Shown: positions 1 through 6,615, counted from the stretch's first letter. The stretch is DNA of 6,615 nucleotides from Dehalococcoidia bacterium (GCA_028278465.1 JANQEF010000128.1:1-6615), one strand, 5' to 3'. The notes: a model not told the origin generated them from the letters alone. Made by a program: numbers and translations.

Positions 1-480
1 CGCGAGAGCGATCTCCAGCTCTGCTATCGCAGCCTCAAGCTCCTCGGCAGCAACCGCCTTGGCCGCAGCCAGCTGTTCGCGGTGCTCGGCGATCTGGACC
101 TCCATCGCGGTGTGCAGCCGCTTCAGCTCATCGAGCCTGAGGTTGAGCTGTTCGAGATCGAGGCGCGTGCCGGGAGCGGCGAAGACCTGCTCACCTGACT
201 TCAGCGACGCCAGCTTCTTGTTGAGCGGCTCGATCCGTTCGTTGCGGATCTGGTTCACCTGTGCCTGGAGCTGCTCGACGTCGACGACCAGCTTGCCGTC
301 GATGATCTGCTTCAGCTGCTCCTGCCGCGGCTGGATCTCCTCGACCTGGATCCTCAGGACTTCGTCCTGTAGCTCCCTGTACTCGGCCTGTTCCTCAGGA
401 GTGAGGCCGACGCACGCGGTGAAGAGTGCGAATGGCGCCAGCATCAGTCCAAGCAGTCGTCTGTTAGTGCGAAAAGGCAT
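1..480 (-). CDS. Predicted coiled-coil lipoprotein, partial (C-terminus off the left edge)
   Basis: No family is recognised. Reading down from ATG at 478-480 the frame stays open for 160 codons to the window edge. Residues 1-23 look like an export signal: a basic start (R4, then R7-R8), a hydrophobic stretch LLGLMLAPFALF, and Cys23 in FTAC. This resembles a lipobox, although Phe at -3 is unusual, so lipid attachment and membrane anchoring are inferred. From about residue 28 onward the chain is rich in Glu, Gln, Lys, Arg and Leu in heptad-like spacing, broken near residues 95-105 (a Gly/Pro-containing stretch around AAPGT). That suggests two coiled-coil segments (about 28-95 and 106-160). A Shine-Dalgarno-like GAGGGGA lies 6 bases before the ATG. 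It is transcribed away from argD. The role is unknown; a cell-envelope spacer or scaffold would fit but is speculation. Confidence 0.75.
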   Translation of the reverse strand, partial: MPFRTNRRLLGLMLAPFALFTACVGLTPEEQAEYRELQDEVLRIQVEEIQPRQEQLKQIIDGKLVVDVEQLQAQVNQIRNERIEPLNKKLASLKSGEQVFAAPGTRLDLEQLNLRLDELKRLHTAMEVQIAEHREQLAAAKAVAAEELEAAIAELEIALA

Positions 481-562
481 GAAGTGTCCCCTCTCGTCGA
501 GCAACTCCGCGTTGCGGTCGCGTATCGAGAGATGTCTGCTCACCAAGTTCAACACTAGGATT

Positions 563-595
563 GGCCGCAATAGGCCGCATGGTTCTTTCGGCCTA
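563..595. repeat. 10-bp tandem repeat overlapping a 7-bp inverted repeat upstream of argD
   Basis: GGCCGCAATA (563-572) is followed directly by GGCCGCATGG (573-582), a tandem copy with a one-helical-turn period. The second copy also forms an inverted repeat: TAGGCCG (571-577) pairs with CGGCCTA (589-595) around an 11-base loop. The element lies mid-way in the spacer between the divergent lipoprotein gene and argD, a normal place for an operator. There is no T-run, so a terminator is unlikely. The function is inferred from position only. Confidence 0.35.
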
Positions 596-611
596 CGGGT
601 GGCTCATGCGC

Positions 612-622
612 CGGGCAGCCCG
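612..622. repeat. Short perfect palindrome in the argD upstream region
   Basis: CGGGC (612-616), a central A, then GCCCG (618-622). It sits about 50-60 bases upstream of the tentative argD -10. In G+C-rich DNA such a short palindrome can arise by chance, so it is listed only as a possible binding site. Confidence 0.2.
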
Positions 623-645
623 TTTGCGGCGTCACATGAAATTGG

Positions 646-675
646 TTCGCCCGCAAGGTGACATTGCGCTATATT
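646..675 (+). promoter_or_regulatory. Tentative argD promoter
   Basis: TATATT at 670-675 matches the -10 consensus at five of six positions. The best upstream hexamer, TTCGCC at 646-651, matches the -35 at only three positions, with an 18-base spacer. Transcription would begin near 682 and give a leader of about 55 bases. This is the most AT-rich spot before argD, which gives modest support. Confidence 0.3.
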
Positions 676-737
676 TCGACGCCTGCGTTTGAGCCGGGCG
701 TGAAGAGCCCCGGAGACGGCAGGAAAGAGGGCTAAAG

Positions 738-1943
738 ATGACCAGCACAGCCGAATACAAGGACCTTGAAGCGAAGTACTACATGCAGGTCGTGAGGCGC
801 ATGCCGCCTGTGCTGGTCCGAGGCGAGGGCACGAAGGTCTTCGACAACGATGGCAAGAGCTACCTCGACTTCACTGCCGGCTGGGCTGTCCTGAACCTTG
901 GCCACAGCCACCCCGACGTGACGAAGGCCATCCAGGACCAGGCAGGCAAGATCCTGCAGATGTCGAACCTCTTCTACACGGTGCCGCAGCTGCCGCTAGC
1001 AAAGCTGATCGTCGACAACTCGGCGGTCGACCGCGTCTTCTTCTGCAACTCGGGCGCTGAGGCCAACGAGGGCGCGGCCAAGCTGGCCCGCAAGTGGGGC
1101 AAGCAGAAGCTCAACGGCGCCTTCGAGATCATCACCGCGCTGGACTCGTTCCACGGCCGCACGCAGGCGATGATGGCGGCGACCGGCCAGCCTCACTACC
1201 AGGACAACTGGCGTCCGCTGATGCCAGGCTTCGTCAACGTGCCATACAACGACCTCGAAGCGATCAAAGCGGCCTACAAACCTGATACAACCTGCGCTGT
1301 CCTGCTCGAGCCTGTACAGGGCGAAGGCGGCGTGAATGTGCCGGACGACGGTTACCTGAAGGCCGTGATGGACTTCTGTCACGAGAAGAACATCCTGTTC
1401 ATGCTCGACGAAGTTCAGACGGGCATGGGCAGGCTCGGCACGCTGTTCGGTTACCAGGGCTTCGAAGGCGTCGAGCCCGACGTGATGACGCTTGGCAAGG
1501 CGCTCGGCGCCGGCGCGCCGCTCGGAGCATTCACATGCAAGGAGTTCTGCTCCGTGCTGGAGCCGGGCGACCACGGCTCAACCTTCGGCGGCAACGCGCT
1601 CACAACCGCGGCCGGAGCAGCAGCTGCGAAGGTGATGGTCGACGAAGATGTGCCTGCGAATTCAATGGCCGCAAGCGCGCACCTCGTCGGCAAGCTCACC
1701 GCGCTCAAGGAAAAGTACGACTTCATCAGCGAGGTGCGCGGCGTCGGGTTGCTGATCGGTCTTGAGATGACGAAGGACATCGCCGCACCGGCTGTTGGCG
1801 ACTGCCTTGAGAACGGGCTGCTGCTGAACGCCGTCCGGCCGAACACCCTGCGATTCATGCCGCCGCTCACCGTCTCGAACGAAGAGATCGACGAAGCGGT
1901 GGAGATCCTCGATGCGGCCCTGGCCAGGGCGAGCGCTGAATAG
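738..1943 (+). CDS. argD: Acetylornithine aminotransferase (class III, PLP-dependent)
   Basis: This cytoplasmic enzyme interconverts N-acetylglutamate 5-semialdehyde plus glutamate with N-acetylornithine plus 2-oxoglutarate, the fourth step of arginine synthesis. The 401 residues match the family length. Visible landmarks are NSGAEANEGA (104-113, PLP phosphate loop), SFHGRT (137-142), EPVQGEGG (191-198), LDEVQTGMGR (223-232, with Asp224 for the pyridine nitrogen), Lys254 in TLGKALGAGAPLGA (Schiff-base lysine), HGSTFGGN (279-286) and RFMPPL (372-377, carboxylate-binding Arg). The ATG is preceded by GAGGG with a 6-base spacer, which supports this start. It lies upstream of argG on the same strand, which favours ArgD. 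Related class III enzymes (4-aminobutyrate, succinylornithine or lysine-pathway aminotransferases) share these motifs, so the exact substrate rests partly on context. It is intact and nothing is missing. Confidence 0.88.
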   Translation: MTSTAEYKDLEAKYYMQVVRRMPPVLVRGEGTKVFDNDGKSYLDFTAGWAVLNLGHSHPDVTKAIQDQAGKILQMSNLFYTVPQLPLAKLIVDNSAVDRVFFCNSGAEANEGAAKLARKWGKQKLNGAFEIITALDSFHGRTQAMMAATGQPHYQDNWRPLMPGFVNVPYNDLEAIKAAYKPDTTCAVLLEPVQGEGGVNVPDDGYLKAVMDFCHEKNILFMLDEVQTGMGRLGTLFGYQGFEGVEPDVMTLGKALGAGAPLGAFTCKEFCSVLEPGDHGSTFGGNALTTAAGAAAAKVMVDEDVPANSMAASAHLVGKLTALKEKYDFISEVRGVGLLIGLEMTKDIAAPAVGDCLENGLLLNAVRPNTLRFMPPLTVSNEEIDEAVEILDAALARASAE

Positions 1944-2003
1944 CGGCTGAGCGAGGTTCGCGGCATCGGGCTACTGAACCCGCGGCAGGTCGCCCCTCAG
2001 CGT

Positions 2004-2036
2004 GATGCGGTTGCGAACGGCGTGACAGGCCGCATC
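2004..2036. promoter_or_regulatory. Inverted repeat overlapping the argG -35 region
   Basis: GATGCGG (2004-2010) pairs perfectly with CCGCATC (2030-2036) across a 19-base interval, and G-T plus G-C pairing adds two more outer positions (2002-2003 with 2037-2038). The right arm lies just downstream of the putative -35 hexamer (2022-2027), and the interval contains it. It could be an operator or a weak argD 3' stem; no T-run follows, so an intrinsic terminator is not supported. Confidence 0.35.
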
Positions 2037-2050
2037 GCCTGATACACAAT
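2022..2050 (+). promoter_or_regulatory. Predicted sigma-70-like promoter of argG
   Basis: GTGACA at 2022-2027 matches the -35 consensus at five of six positions and CACAAT at 2045-2050 matches the -10 at four of six, with an ideal 17-base spacer. Transcription would start near 2057, giving a leader of about 94 bases before the argG ATG. This is the best promoter-like pair in the window. It suggests argG can be transcribed separately from argD despite their shared direction. Confidence 0.5.
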
Positions 2051-2051
2051 T

Positions 2052-2079
2052 GTTCGGTCGTGAGCTCACGTCGCCGAAC
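2052..2079. promoter_or_regulatory. Two-part dyad at the predicted argG transcription start (operator or leader hairpin)
   Basis: The core is a perfect 12-bp palindrome, CGTGAGCTCACG (2059-2070). It is flanked by GTTCGG (2052-2057) and CCGAAC (2074-2079), which are also complementary, separated from the core by one base on the left and three on the right. That gives twelve pairs in a nearly symmetric 28-bp dyad covering the predicted start site. The position fits a repressor operator. In RNA the same bases could form a hairpin, but the core has no free loop, which favours a DNA-binding site. No similarity to the AT-rich ArgR box is seen. Confidence 0.45.
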
Positions 2080-2150
2080 GCCGCGTGATCTCGCAGGGCT
2101 CACGATCCTCCCCGAAAACCAGCACACAGCCGGTAAAGGCACAACACCCA

Positions 2151-3374
<1,224 letters not shown>

Positions 3375-3384
3375 GCAGGGTTCC

Positions 3385-3413
3385 GGTTGGAGCCGCTTCG
3401 AAAGCAGACAACC
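3385..3413. terminator. Possible stem-loop between convergent argG and VOC genes
   Basis: GGTTG (3385-3389) pairs with CAACC (3409-3413), and inside it GCTT (3395-3398) pairs with AAGC (3402-3405) around a CGA loop, with an unpaired internal loop between. A wider TTCCGG (3381-3386) and CCGGAA (3422-3427) pair is an alternative. The 70-bp gap between two converging stop codons is where a two-way terminator would be expected, but neither strand shows a T-run, so this is tentative. Confidence 0.25.
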
Positions 3414-3444
3414 TGCGGCACCCGGAAAACGTGGCTCTGTCACC

Positions 3445-3804
3445 CTAGTACTGGTCGAGCATTAGCTGGTTGCCGTCGGGGTCCTTGAGCATCACCGTTG
3501 CCGGGCCATCGAAGCCCGTTGCCTCGAGCTCGATCGGCACGCCGTTCTCTTTCAGGTGAGACTGGATCGTCCGAGCGTTCGGCGGGTTCCATGTCAGGAC
3601 GTTCTCATCGAACATCCCCTGGAACAGGCCGATCTTCGCCTCGCCATTCTTCATCATCACCCAGTACTGGCCCTGCTCGAGGTCGATCTGGCCCTCGTAG
3701 TTGAACTGCCCGTCGATCACCTCGAAGCCAAGGTTCTCGTAGAACCTGGTCGACGCCTCGATGTCCTTCACCGCCAGGCTGAGAGAAAAGCTGCCAAGGT
3801 CCAA
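3445..3804 (-). CDS. VOC superfamily protein (glyoxalase/bleomycin-resistance fold)
   Basis: This 119-residue, single-domain cytoplasmic protein has the paired beta-alpha-beta-beta-beta layout of the vicinal oxygen chelate superfamily. SLAVKDIEASTRFYENLGFE (9-28) is the typical first module, KIGLFQGMF (57-65) ends it, and VMLKDPDGNQLMLDQY (104-119) is the standard C-terminal strand pair. The three usual metal ligands are not obvious: Ser7 and about Gly59 sit where His or Glu are common, and Asp117 sits near the C-terminal Glu position. It may therefore bind a ligand without a classical metal site. The start is TTG (3802-3804): an in-frame stop lies six codons upstream and AGGAGA sits 8 bases before it. 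It follows the ThDP enzyme gene on the same strand after about 100 bp, so co-transcription is possible. The substrate is unknown. Confidence 0.82.
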   Translation of the reverse strand: MDLGSFSLSLAVKDIEASTRFYENLGFEVIDGQFNYEGQIDLEQGQYWVMMKNGEAKIGLFQGMFDENVLTWNPPNARTIQSHLKENGVPIELEATGFDGPATVMLKDPDGNQLMLDQY

Positions 3805-3812
3805 GTTCGGTG

Positions 3813-3818
3813 TCTCCT
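3813..3818 (-). promoter_or_regulatory. Ribosome binding site deciding the TTG start of the VOC gene
   Basis: On the minus strand this reads AGGAGA, a near-ideal Shine-Dalgarno, 8 bases from TTG at 3804. The in-frame TAA at 3820-3822 excludes an upstream start, so together they settle the rare start codon. Confidence 0.75.
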
Positions 3819-3841
3819 GTTACTGCGCTTTGAGATGCGGG

Positions 3842-3863
3842 CGCGGGTTCACTGAAACCCGCG
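3842..3863. terminator. Strong GC-rich hairpin between the ThDP and VOC genes
   Basis: CGCGGGTT (3842-3849) pairs perfectly with AACCCGCG (3856-3863) around a 6-base loop, an 8-bp stem. It lies about 43 bases past the ThDP stop codon and about 37 before the VOC start on the minus strand. No T-run follows on either strand, so it is not a textbook intrinsic terminator. It could pause or partly stop transcription, or protect the upstream mRNA end within one transcript. Confidence 0.4.
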
Positions 3864-3906
3864 GTCAGCAGCGAAACGAAATCTGTGCGGCGAACGCCGA
3901 TAAACC

Positions 3907-5547
3907 CTAAACGAAACGGTCAGGCGCGCGGCTGTCCTCGGCGCGAGTGATCACATCGATCAGCACCGTCTTGCCTTCGCCGTTTAGCTGCTGAGCCTTC
4001 TTCAGCGCCGGGCCGATCTCCGCGGGCTTCGAAACGTTTATCCCCTCGGCGCCCATCGCCTTCGCCAGCGCGGCATAGTCGCCCTGCATGTGCGACACGC
4101 CAAACTGCTCGCGAGCCGTTGGGAAGCCACCTGGATAGGTCGCCATGATGCCGTTGTTCAGCAGAACGGTTGTGATCGGGATCCCGGCGCGGGCAGATGT
4201 CTCAATGTCCAGCCCCGACATGCCGAAGGCGCCGTCGCCCATCAGGTTCAGGCAGAAACGGTCCGGTTGAGCCAGCTTTGCGCCGATCATCAGCGGAATG
4301 CCGAAGCCGAGATGCGTTGTCTTGCCCCAGCCAATGTAGCTGTGCGGCGTGGTCGCCCTGAAGAACGGCACGATCTGGTCACGAGGCGCGCCGGCGTCAT
4401 GCGTGACCATGCTGTTCCCGAGGTCGAGGTTCTCGTTCAGCTCGTGAATGACGCGGTACGGGCTGATCGGCTCGCCATCGTCCTCGAGATACGGCTTCCA
4501 GCGGCCGAACCAGTCGCTCTTCACCTCGGCGATCTGCTCCCGTACGCCCGTCGTCCTGCTCTCTTCGCCGATCTCGCCTTTCACCTCGTCGATCATCGCC
4601 TCCAGTGTCAGAGCGGCATCTCCGACCAGTCCGATAGCCGCGGGCACGTCCTTGCTCAGCTCTTCCGGGTTCAAGACGCCGTGGATGACGAACTTTCCTT
4701 CCGGGATGGCCTGCGCGTATGGCGATGATGTGAGCGAGGCGCCGATCGCGAAGAGCACATCGCAGTTGTCGATCCACTGACGCGCTGCTCGCGTCGCCGT
4801 CATACCTCCAGATCCCAGCGAAAGCGGATGCCGCTCGTCGAACGCTGACTTGCCGGGCATCGTGGTGAACACCGGCACGTCTACCAGCTCGGCGAACTCC
4901 CTCAACTGGTCCGTGGCATCCGCGCTCATCACGCCAGCGCCGGCCCAGATCAGCGGATTCTTCGCGCCGAGCAGCGCCTTCACCGCGTCCTGCAGGTCCG
5001 ACTTCGAAGGCTGATGCCGGGGAGCTGCAGGCGACGTGTAGTTCATCGACTCTTCCGGCACCTCCTCCATGCAGACATCACCTGTCAGCTCGACCACCAC
5101 AGGCGCGCCGCGACCGGTCCTGAGGCCGTTGAAAGCTCTGCGCATGTTGTTGCCGATCTGTGTCGGCATCACCACCGCCTCGACGCTCTTCACCACGCTC
5201 TCCCACGTGCGCGTCGCCATGAAGTTCGGACGGATGTTCATGCGATGCAGAGGGTTTCCGCCCGGCAGGACCAGCATCGGCACGTTGTCTGCGTTGGCCT
5301 GCGCCAGCCCGCCGACCGAGTTCTCGGCGCCCGCCTGCGCCTGCATCGCAACCACGCCGAACCGTTTGCGATCGCTGACCCGTGAGAACCCGTCTGCGGC
5401 CATCACCGCGCCGCGCTCGTGGCGGAAGGCAACCGGCCGGATGCCCTCCTTCGCCACCGCCTCGATAAGCGGGTTCGACGGGTAGCAGGGCATCGTCTCA
5501 ACGCCCTCCTGCTTCAGGATGCGGGCGACGTACTCAAATCCGTTCAT
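3907..5547 (-). CDS. Thiamine diphosphate-dependent enzyme, acetolactate synthase-like, substrate unknown
   Basis: The 546 residues have the three-domain plan of the acetolactate synthase/pyruvate decarboxylase superfamily: an N-terminal pyrimidine-binding domain (about 1-170), a central domain (about 185-320) and a C-terminal diphosphate-binding domain (about 375-540). Glu44 in RHERGAVMAADGFSR is the expected cofactor-activating Glu. GDG (437-439) followed after 24 residues by NN (464-465) is the Mg/ThDP motif, and residues 421-440 fit the family signature. HLGFGIPLMIGAKLA (412-426) places Leu413 where acetolactate synthase has its cofactor-shaping Met. The segment MQAQAGAENSVGGLAQA (68-84) replaces the GPGATN-type loop of true acetolactate synthases, so a call as ilvB would be unsafe. 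A decarboxylase, lyase or carboligase is possible. The start is ATG 5545-5547, with only weak GAG upstream. It is divergent from argH and may be co-transcribed with the VOC gene downstream. Confidence 0.85.
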   Translation of the reverse strand: MNGFEYVARILKQEGVETMPCYPSNPLIEAVAKEGIRPVAFRHERGAVMAADGFSRVSDRKRFGVVAMQAQAGAENSVGGLAQANADNVPMLVLPGGNPLHRMNIRPNFMATRTWESVVKSVEAVVMPTQIGNNMRRAFNGLRTGRGAPVVVELTGDVCMEEVPEESMNYTSPAAPRHQPSKSDLQDAVKALLGAKNPLIWAGAGVMSADATDQLREFAELVDVPVFTTMPGKSAFDERHPLSLGSGGMTATRAARQWIDNCDVLFAIGASLTSSPYAQAIPEGKFVIHGVLNPEELSKDVPAAIGLVGDAALTLEAMIDEVKGEIGEESRTTGVREQIAEVKSDWFGRWKPYLEDDGEPISPYRVIHELNENLDLGNSMVTHDAGAPRDQIVPFFRATTPHSYIGWGKTTHLGFGIPLMIGAKLAQPDRFCLNLMGDGAFGMSGLDIETSARAGIPITTVLLNNGIMATYPGGFPTAREQFGVSHMQGDYAALAKAMGAEGINVSKPAEIGPALKKAQQLNGEGKTVLIDVITRAEDSRAPDRFV

Positions 5548-5645
5548 GCTGTGTCTCGGGTCTCGCGGGTCGGGGTGAATTCGGGGTCATCAGAACCGGG
5601 GAGAGTTTACCCCCAGAAGTTGTGTGGCGTTGCGGGCGGGTGTGC

Positions 5646-5680
5646 GACGATAATCGTCTGACCGTTCTCGATCAGATCGA
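5646..5680. promoter_or_regulatory. Two perfect 13-bp palindromes upstream of argH, candidate tandem operator
   Basis: GACGATAATCGTC (5646-5658) and TCGATCAGATCGA (5668-5680) are each perfect palindromes around a central A. Their centres (5652 and 5674) are 22 bp apart, about two helical turns, so proteins bound at both would sit on the same DNA face. Both contain CGAT and ATCG half-sites, with different inner spacing. GATAAT (5649-5654), five of six to a -10 element, lies inside the first, but no -35 is found at the right distance. The spacer is shared by argH and the divergent ThDP gene, so either or both could be controlled. Confidence 0.45.
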
Positions 5681-5689
5681 CCGCAGTCC

Positions 5690-5693
5690 GGAG
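5690..5693 (+). promoter_or_regulatory. Ribosome binding site choosing between tandem argH ATG codons
   Basis: GGAG is followed by CCG and two consecutive in-frame ATGs (5697 and 5700). The 6-base spacing to the second ATG is normal and the 3-base spacing to the first is too short, so 5700 is preferred; the choice changes the protein by one Met. Confidence 0.5.
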
Positions 5694-5699
5694 CCGATG

Positions 5700-6615
5700 A
5701 TGACCGATCCCACGGATGATCCAGCTGCCGCCGCGCGCGGCGCCGAACTGGCCAGCAACTTCACGCAGTCGCTGCACTACGACCGCCGCCTGTACCACGA
5801 GGACATCGCGGGCTCGATCGCGCATGCGCGGATGCTTGGCCGGCAGGGAATCATCTCTCAGGCTGACGCAGAAAAGATCGTCGATGGGCTGAACCGGATA
5901 CTCGAAGAGATCGAAAACGACCAGTTCGAGTGGAGGCCGGAGCTCGAAGACATCCACATGAACGTGGAGTCGCGCCTTCACGAGTTGATCGGCGAGGCTG
6001 CGGGCCGTCTGCACACGGCGCGCTCTCGCAATGACCAGGTGGCGACCGACACGAGGCTGTGGGTGAAGTCGGCAGCGGACGAGGCGGTTAGCTCGCTTCG
6101 TGATCTCCAGAAGGCTCTGCTCTCGCAGGCCGAGCAGCACACAGACTCCGTGATGCCCGGCTACACGCACATGCAGCGTGGTCAGCCCGTCGTGCTCGCT
6201 CACCACCTGCTCGCGTACTTCGAGATGTTCGACCGCGACGCCGGCAGGTTCCTCGCAGCAAAGCGCTCCGCAGACGTGATGACGCTCGGCAGCGGCGCAA
6301 TGGCAGGTTCGCCGTACCCGCTCGACCGGGAGTCCGTTGCCGAAGAGCTCAGATTTGCTGCGATCTCGGCCAATAGCATGGACGCTGTGTCAGACCGCGA
6401 CTTCATCCTGTACTACCTGTTCGCAGCGTCGGTGACGATGGCGCACCTGTCGCGTATGGCCGAGGAGTTCGTCACGTGGTCGTCTGACGAATTCGGCTTC
6501 ATCGAGCTTCCGGAGAGCTACACGTCCGGCTCCAGCATCATGCCGCAGAAGCGCAACCCGGATTTCGCTGAGCTCATACGCGGCAAGACGGGCCGCGTCT
6601 ACGGCCACCTGATGG
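5700..6615 (+). CDS. argH: Argininosuccinate lyase, partial (C-terminus off the right edge)
   Basis: This cytoplasmic member of the fumarase/aspartase superfamily splits argininosuccinate into arginine and fumarate, the last step of arginine synthesis; the family works as a homotetramer. The 305 codons present cover about two thirds of a usual ~460. Landmarks: YDRRLYHEDIAGSIAHA (27-43), EDIHMNVE (83-90), HTARSRNDQVATD (105-117), GYTHMQRGQPV (154-164, with Thr156-His157), SMDAVSDRDF (226-235) and GSSIMPQKRNP (277-287, flexible loop with the catalytic serine). The N-terminus is odd: the WGGRF segment usual about 15 residues before FxxS is absent and an Ala/Asp-rich stretch, DPTDDPAAAARG, stands there. 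No upstream in-frame sequence restores it. Divergent from the ThDP gene and preceded by paired palindromes. Identity is firm; whether catalysis is normal is open. Confidence 0.93.
   Translation, partial: MTDPTDDPAAAARGAELASNFTQSLHYDRRLYHEDIAGSIAHARMLGRQGIISQADAEKIVDGLNRILEEIENDQFEWRPELEDIHMNVESRLHELIGEAAGRLHTARSRNDQVATDTRLWVKSAADEAVSSLRDLQKALLSQAEQHTDSVMPGYTHMQRGQPVVLAHHLLAYFEMFDRDAGRFLAAKRSADVMTLGSGAMAGSPYPLDRESVAEELRFAAISANSMDAVSDRDFILYYLFAASVTMAHLSRMAEEFVTWSSDEFGFIELPESYTSGSSIMPQKRNPDFAELIRGKTGRVYGHLM

Noticed and set aside
59..661. 200-codon plus-strand open frame
   Set aside because: It is antisense to the coiled-coil protein gene, is a Ser/Cys/Arg-rich low-complexity translation with no recognisable domain, and crosses the divergent spacer.
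481..737. ArgR (ARG box) operator upstream of argD
   Set aside because: No AT-rich imperfect palindrome of the TGAAT/ATTCA kind was found in the spacer.
996..1574. 192-codon minus-strand open frame inside argD
   Set aside because: A shadow of the argD reading frame, rich in Arg/Val/His with no domain; argD itself has every family motif.
1946..2001. Short complementary pieces (GCTGAG with CTCAGC, GGTTC with GAACC) just after the argD stop, as a terminator
   Set aside because: Arms are five to six bases with long loops and no T-run follows; in G+C-rich DNA this is near chance level.
2085..2150. Upstream ATG giving ArgG 22 extra residues
   Set aside because: The added residues are Ser/Gln/Pro-rich and unlike ArgG N-termini, which begin just before the VLAYSGG region; ATG 2151 fits the family.
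4090..4728. 212-codon plus-strand open frame inside the ThDP gene
   Set aside because: Antisense shadow of a clear enzyme gene; no recognisable motif and no ribosome site noted.
5640..5699. In-frame GTG at 5640 as an earlier argH start
   Set aside because: No convincing ribosome site precedes it, the 20 added residues do not resemble ArgH, and GGAG before ATG 5700 is better placed.
5607..6206. 199-codon minus-strand open frame over argH
   Set aside because: Antisense to ArgH, whose motifs HTARSRNDQ and GYTHMQ lie in this stretch on the plus strand.

Overview
This is an ordinary bacterial chromosomal window, roughly 60% G+C by eye, densely packed with genes and dominated by arginine biosynthesis. 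No mobile element, CRISPR array, tRNA or rRNA was recognised. Third codon positions are G/C-rich in every gene and no gene stands out as foreign. The host cannot be fixed from the sequence. The protein style (ArgG, ArgH and a stand-alone thiamine diphosphate enzyme beside a VOC protein) reminds me of environmental Chloroflexota such as SAR202/Dehalococcoidia-type genomes, but that is a weak inference.

Layout. Positions 1-480 (minus strand) hold the N-terminal 160 codons of a coiled-coil protein with a lipoprotein-like signal peptide; it runs off the left edge. A 257-bp divergent spacer with small repeats separates it from argD (738-1943, plus), an acetylornithine-type class III aminotransferase. 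A 207-bp spacer with a plausible sigma-70-like promoter and two dyad elements leads into argG (2151-3374, plus), argininosuccinate synthase. Two minus-strand genes then converge on argG: a VOC-superfamily protein with a TTG start (3445-3804) and, upstream of it, a 546-residue thiamine diphosphate enzyme of the acetolactate synthase-like superfamily (3907-5547). A second divergent spacer carries two perfect 13-bp palindromes. It precedes argH (5700 to the right edge, plus), argininosuccinate lyase, of which 305 codons are present.

How the genes work together. ArgD makes N-acetylornithine, ArgG joins citrulline and aspartate, and ArgH releases arginine and fumarate. The three genes therefore supply one early and the two last steps of the pathway; argA/J, argB, argC and argF are not in the window. 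The ThDP enzyme and VOC protein have no obvious role in arginine synthesis and may form their own small minus-strand unit inside the arg region.

No clearly new biological system was found. The points most worth a second look are the dyads upstream of argG and argH, the absence of the WGGRF segment at the ArgH N-terminus, a variant ATP-loop signature in ArgG, and the unassigned ThDP enzyme.
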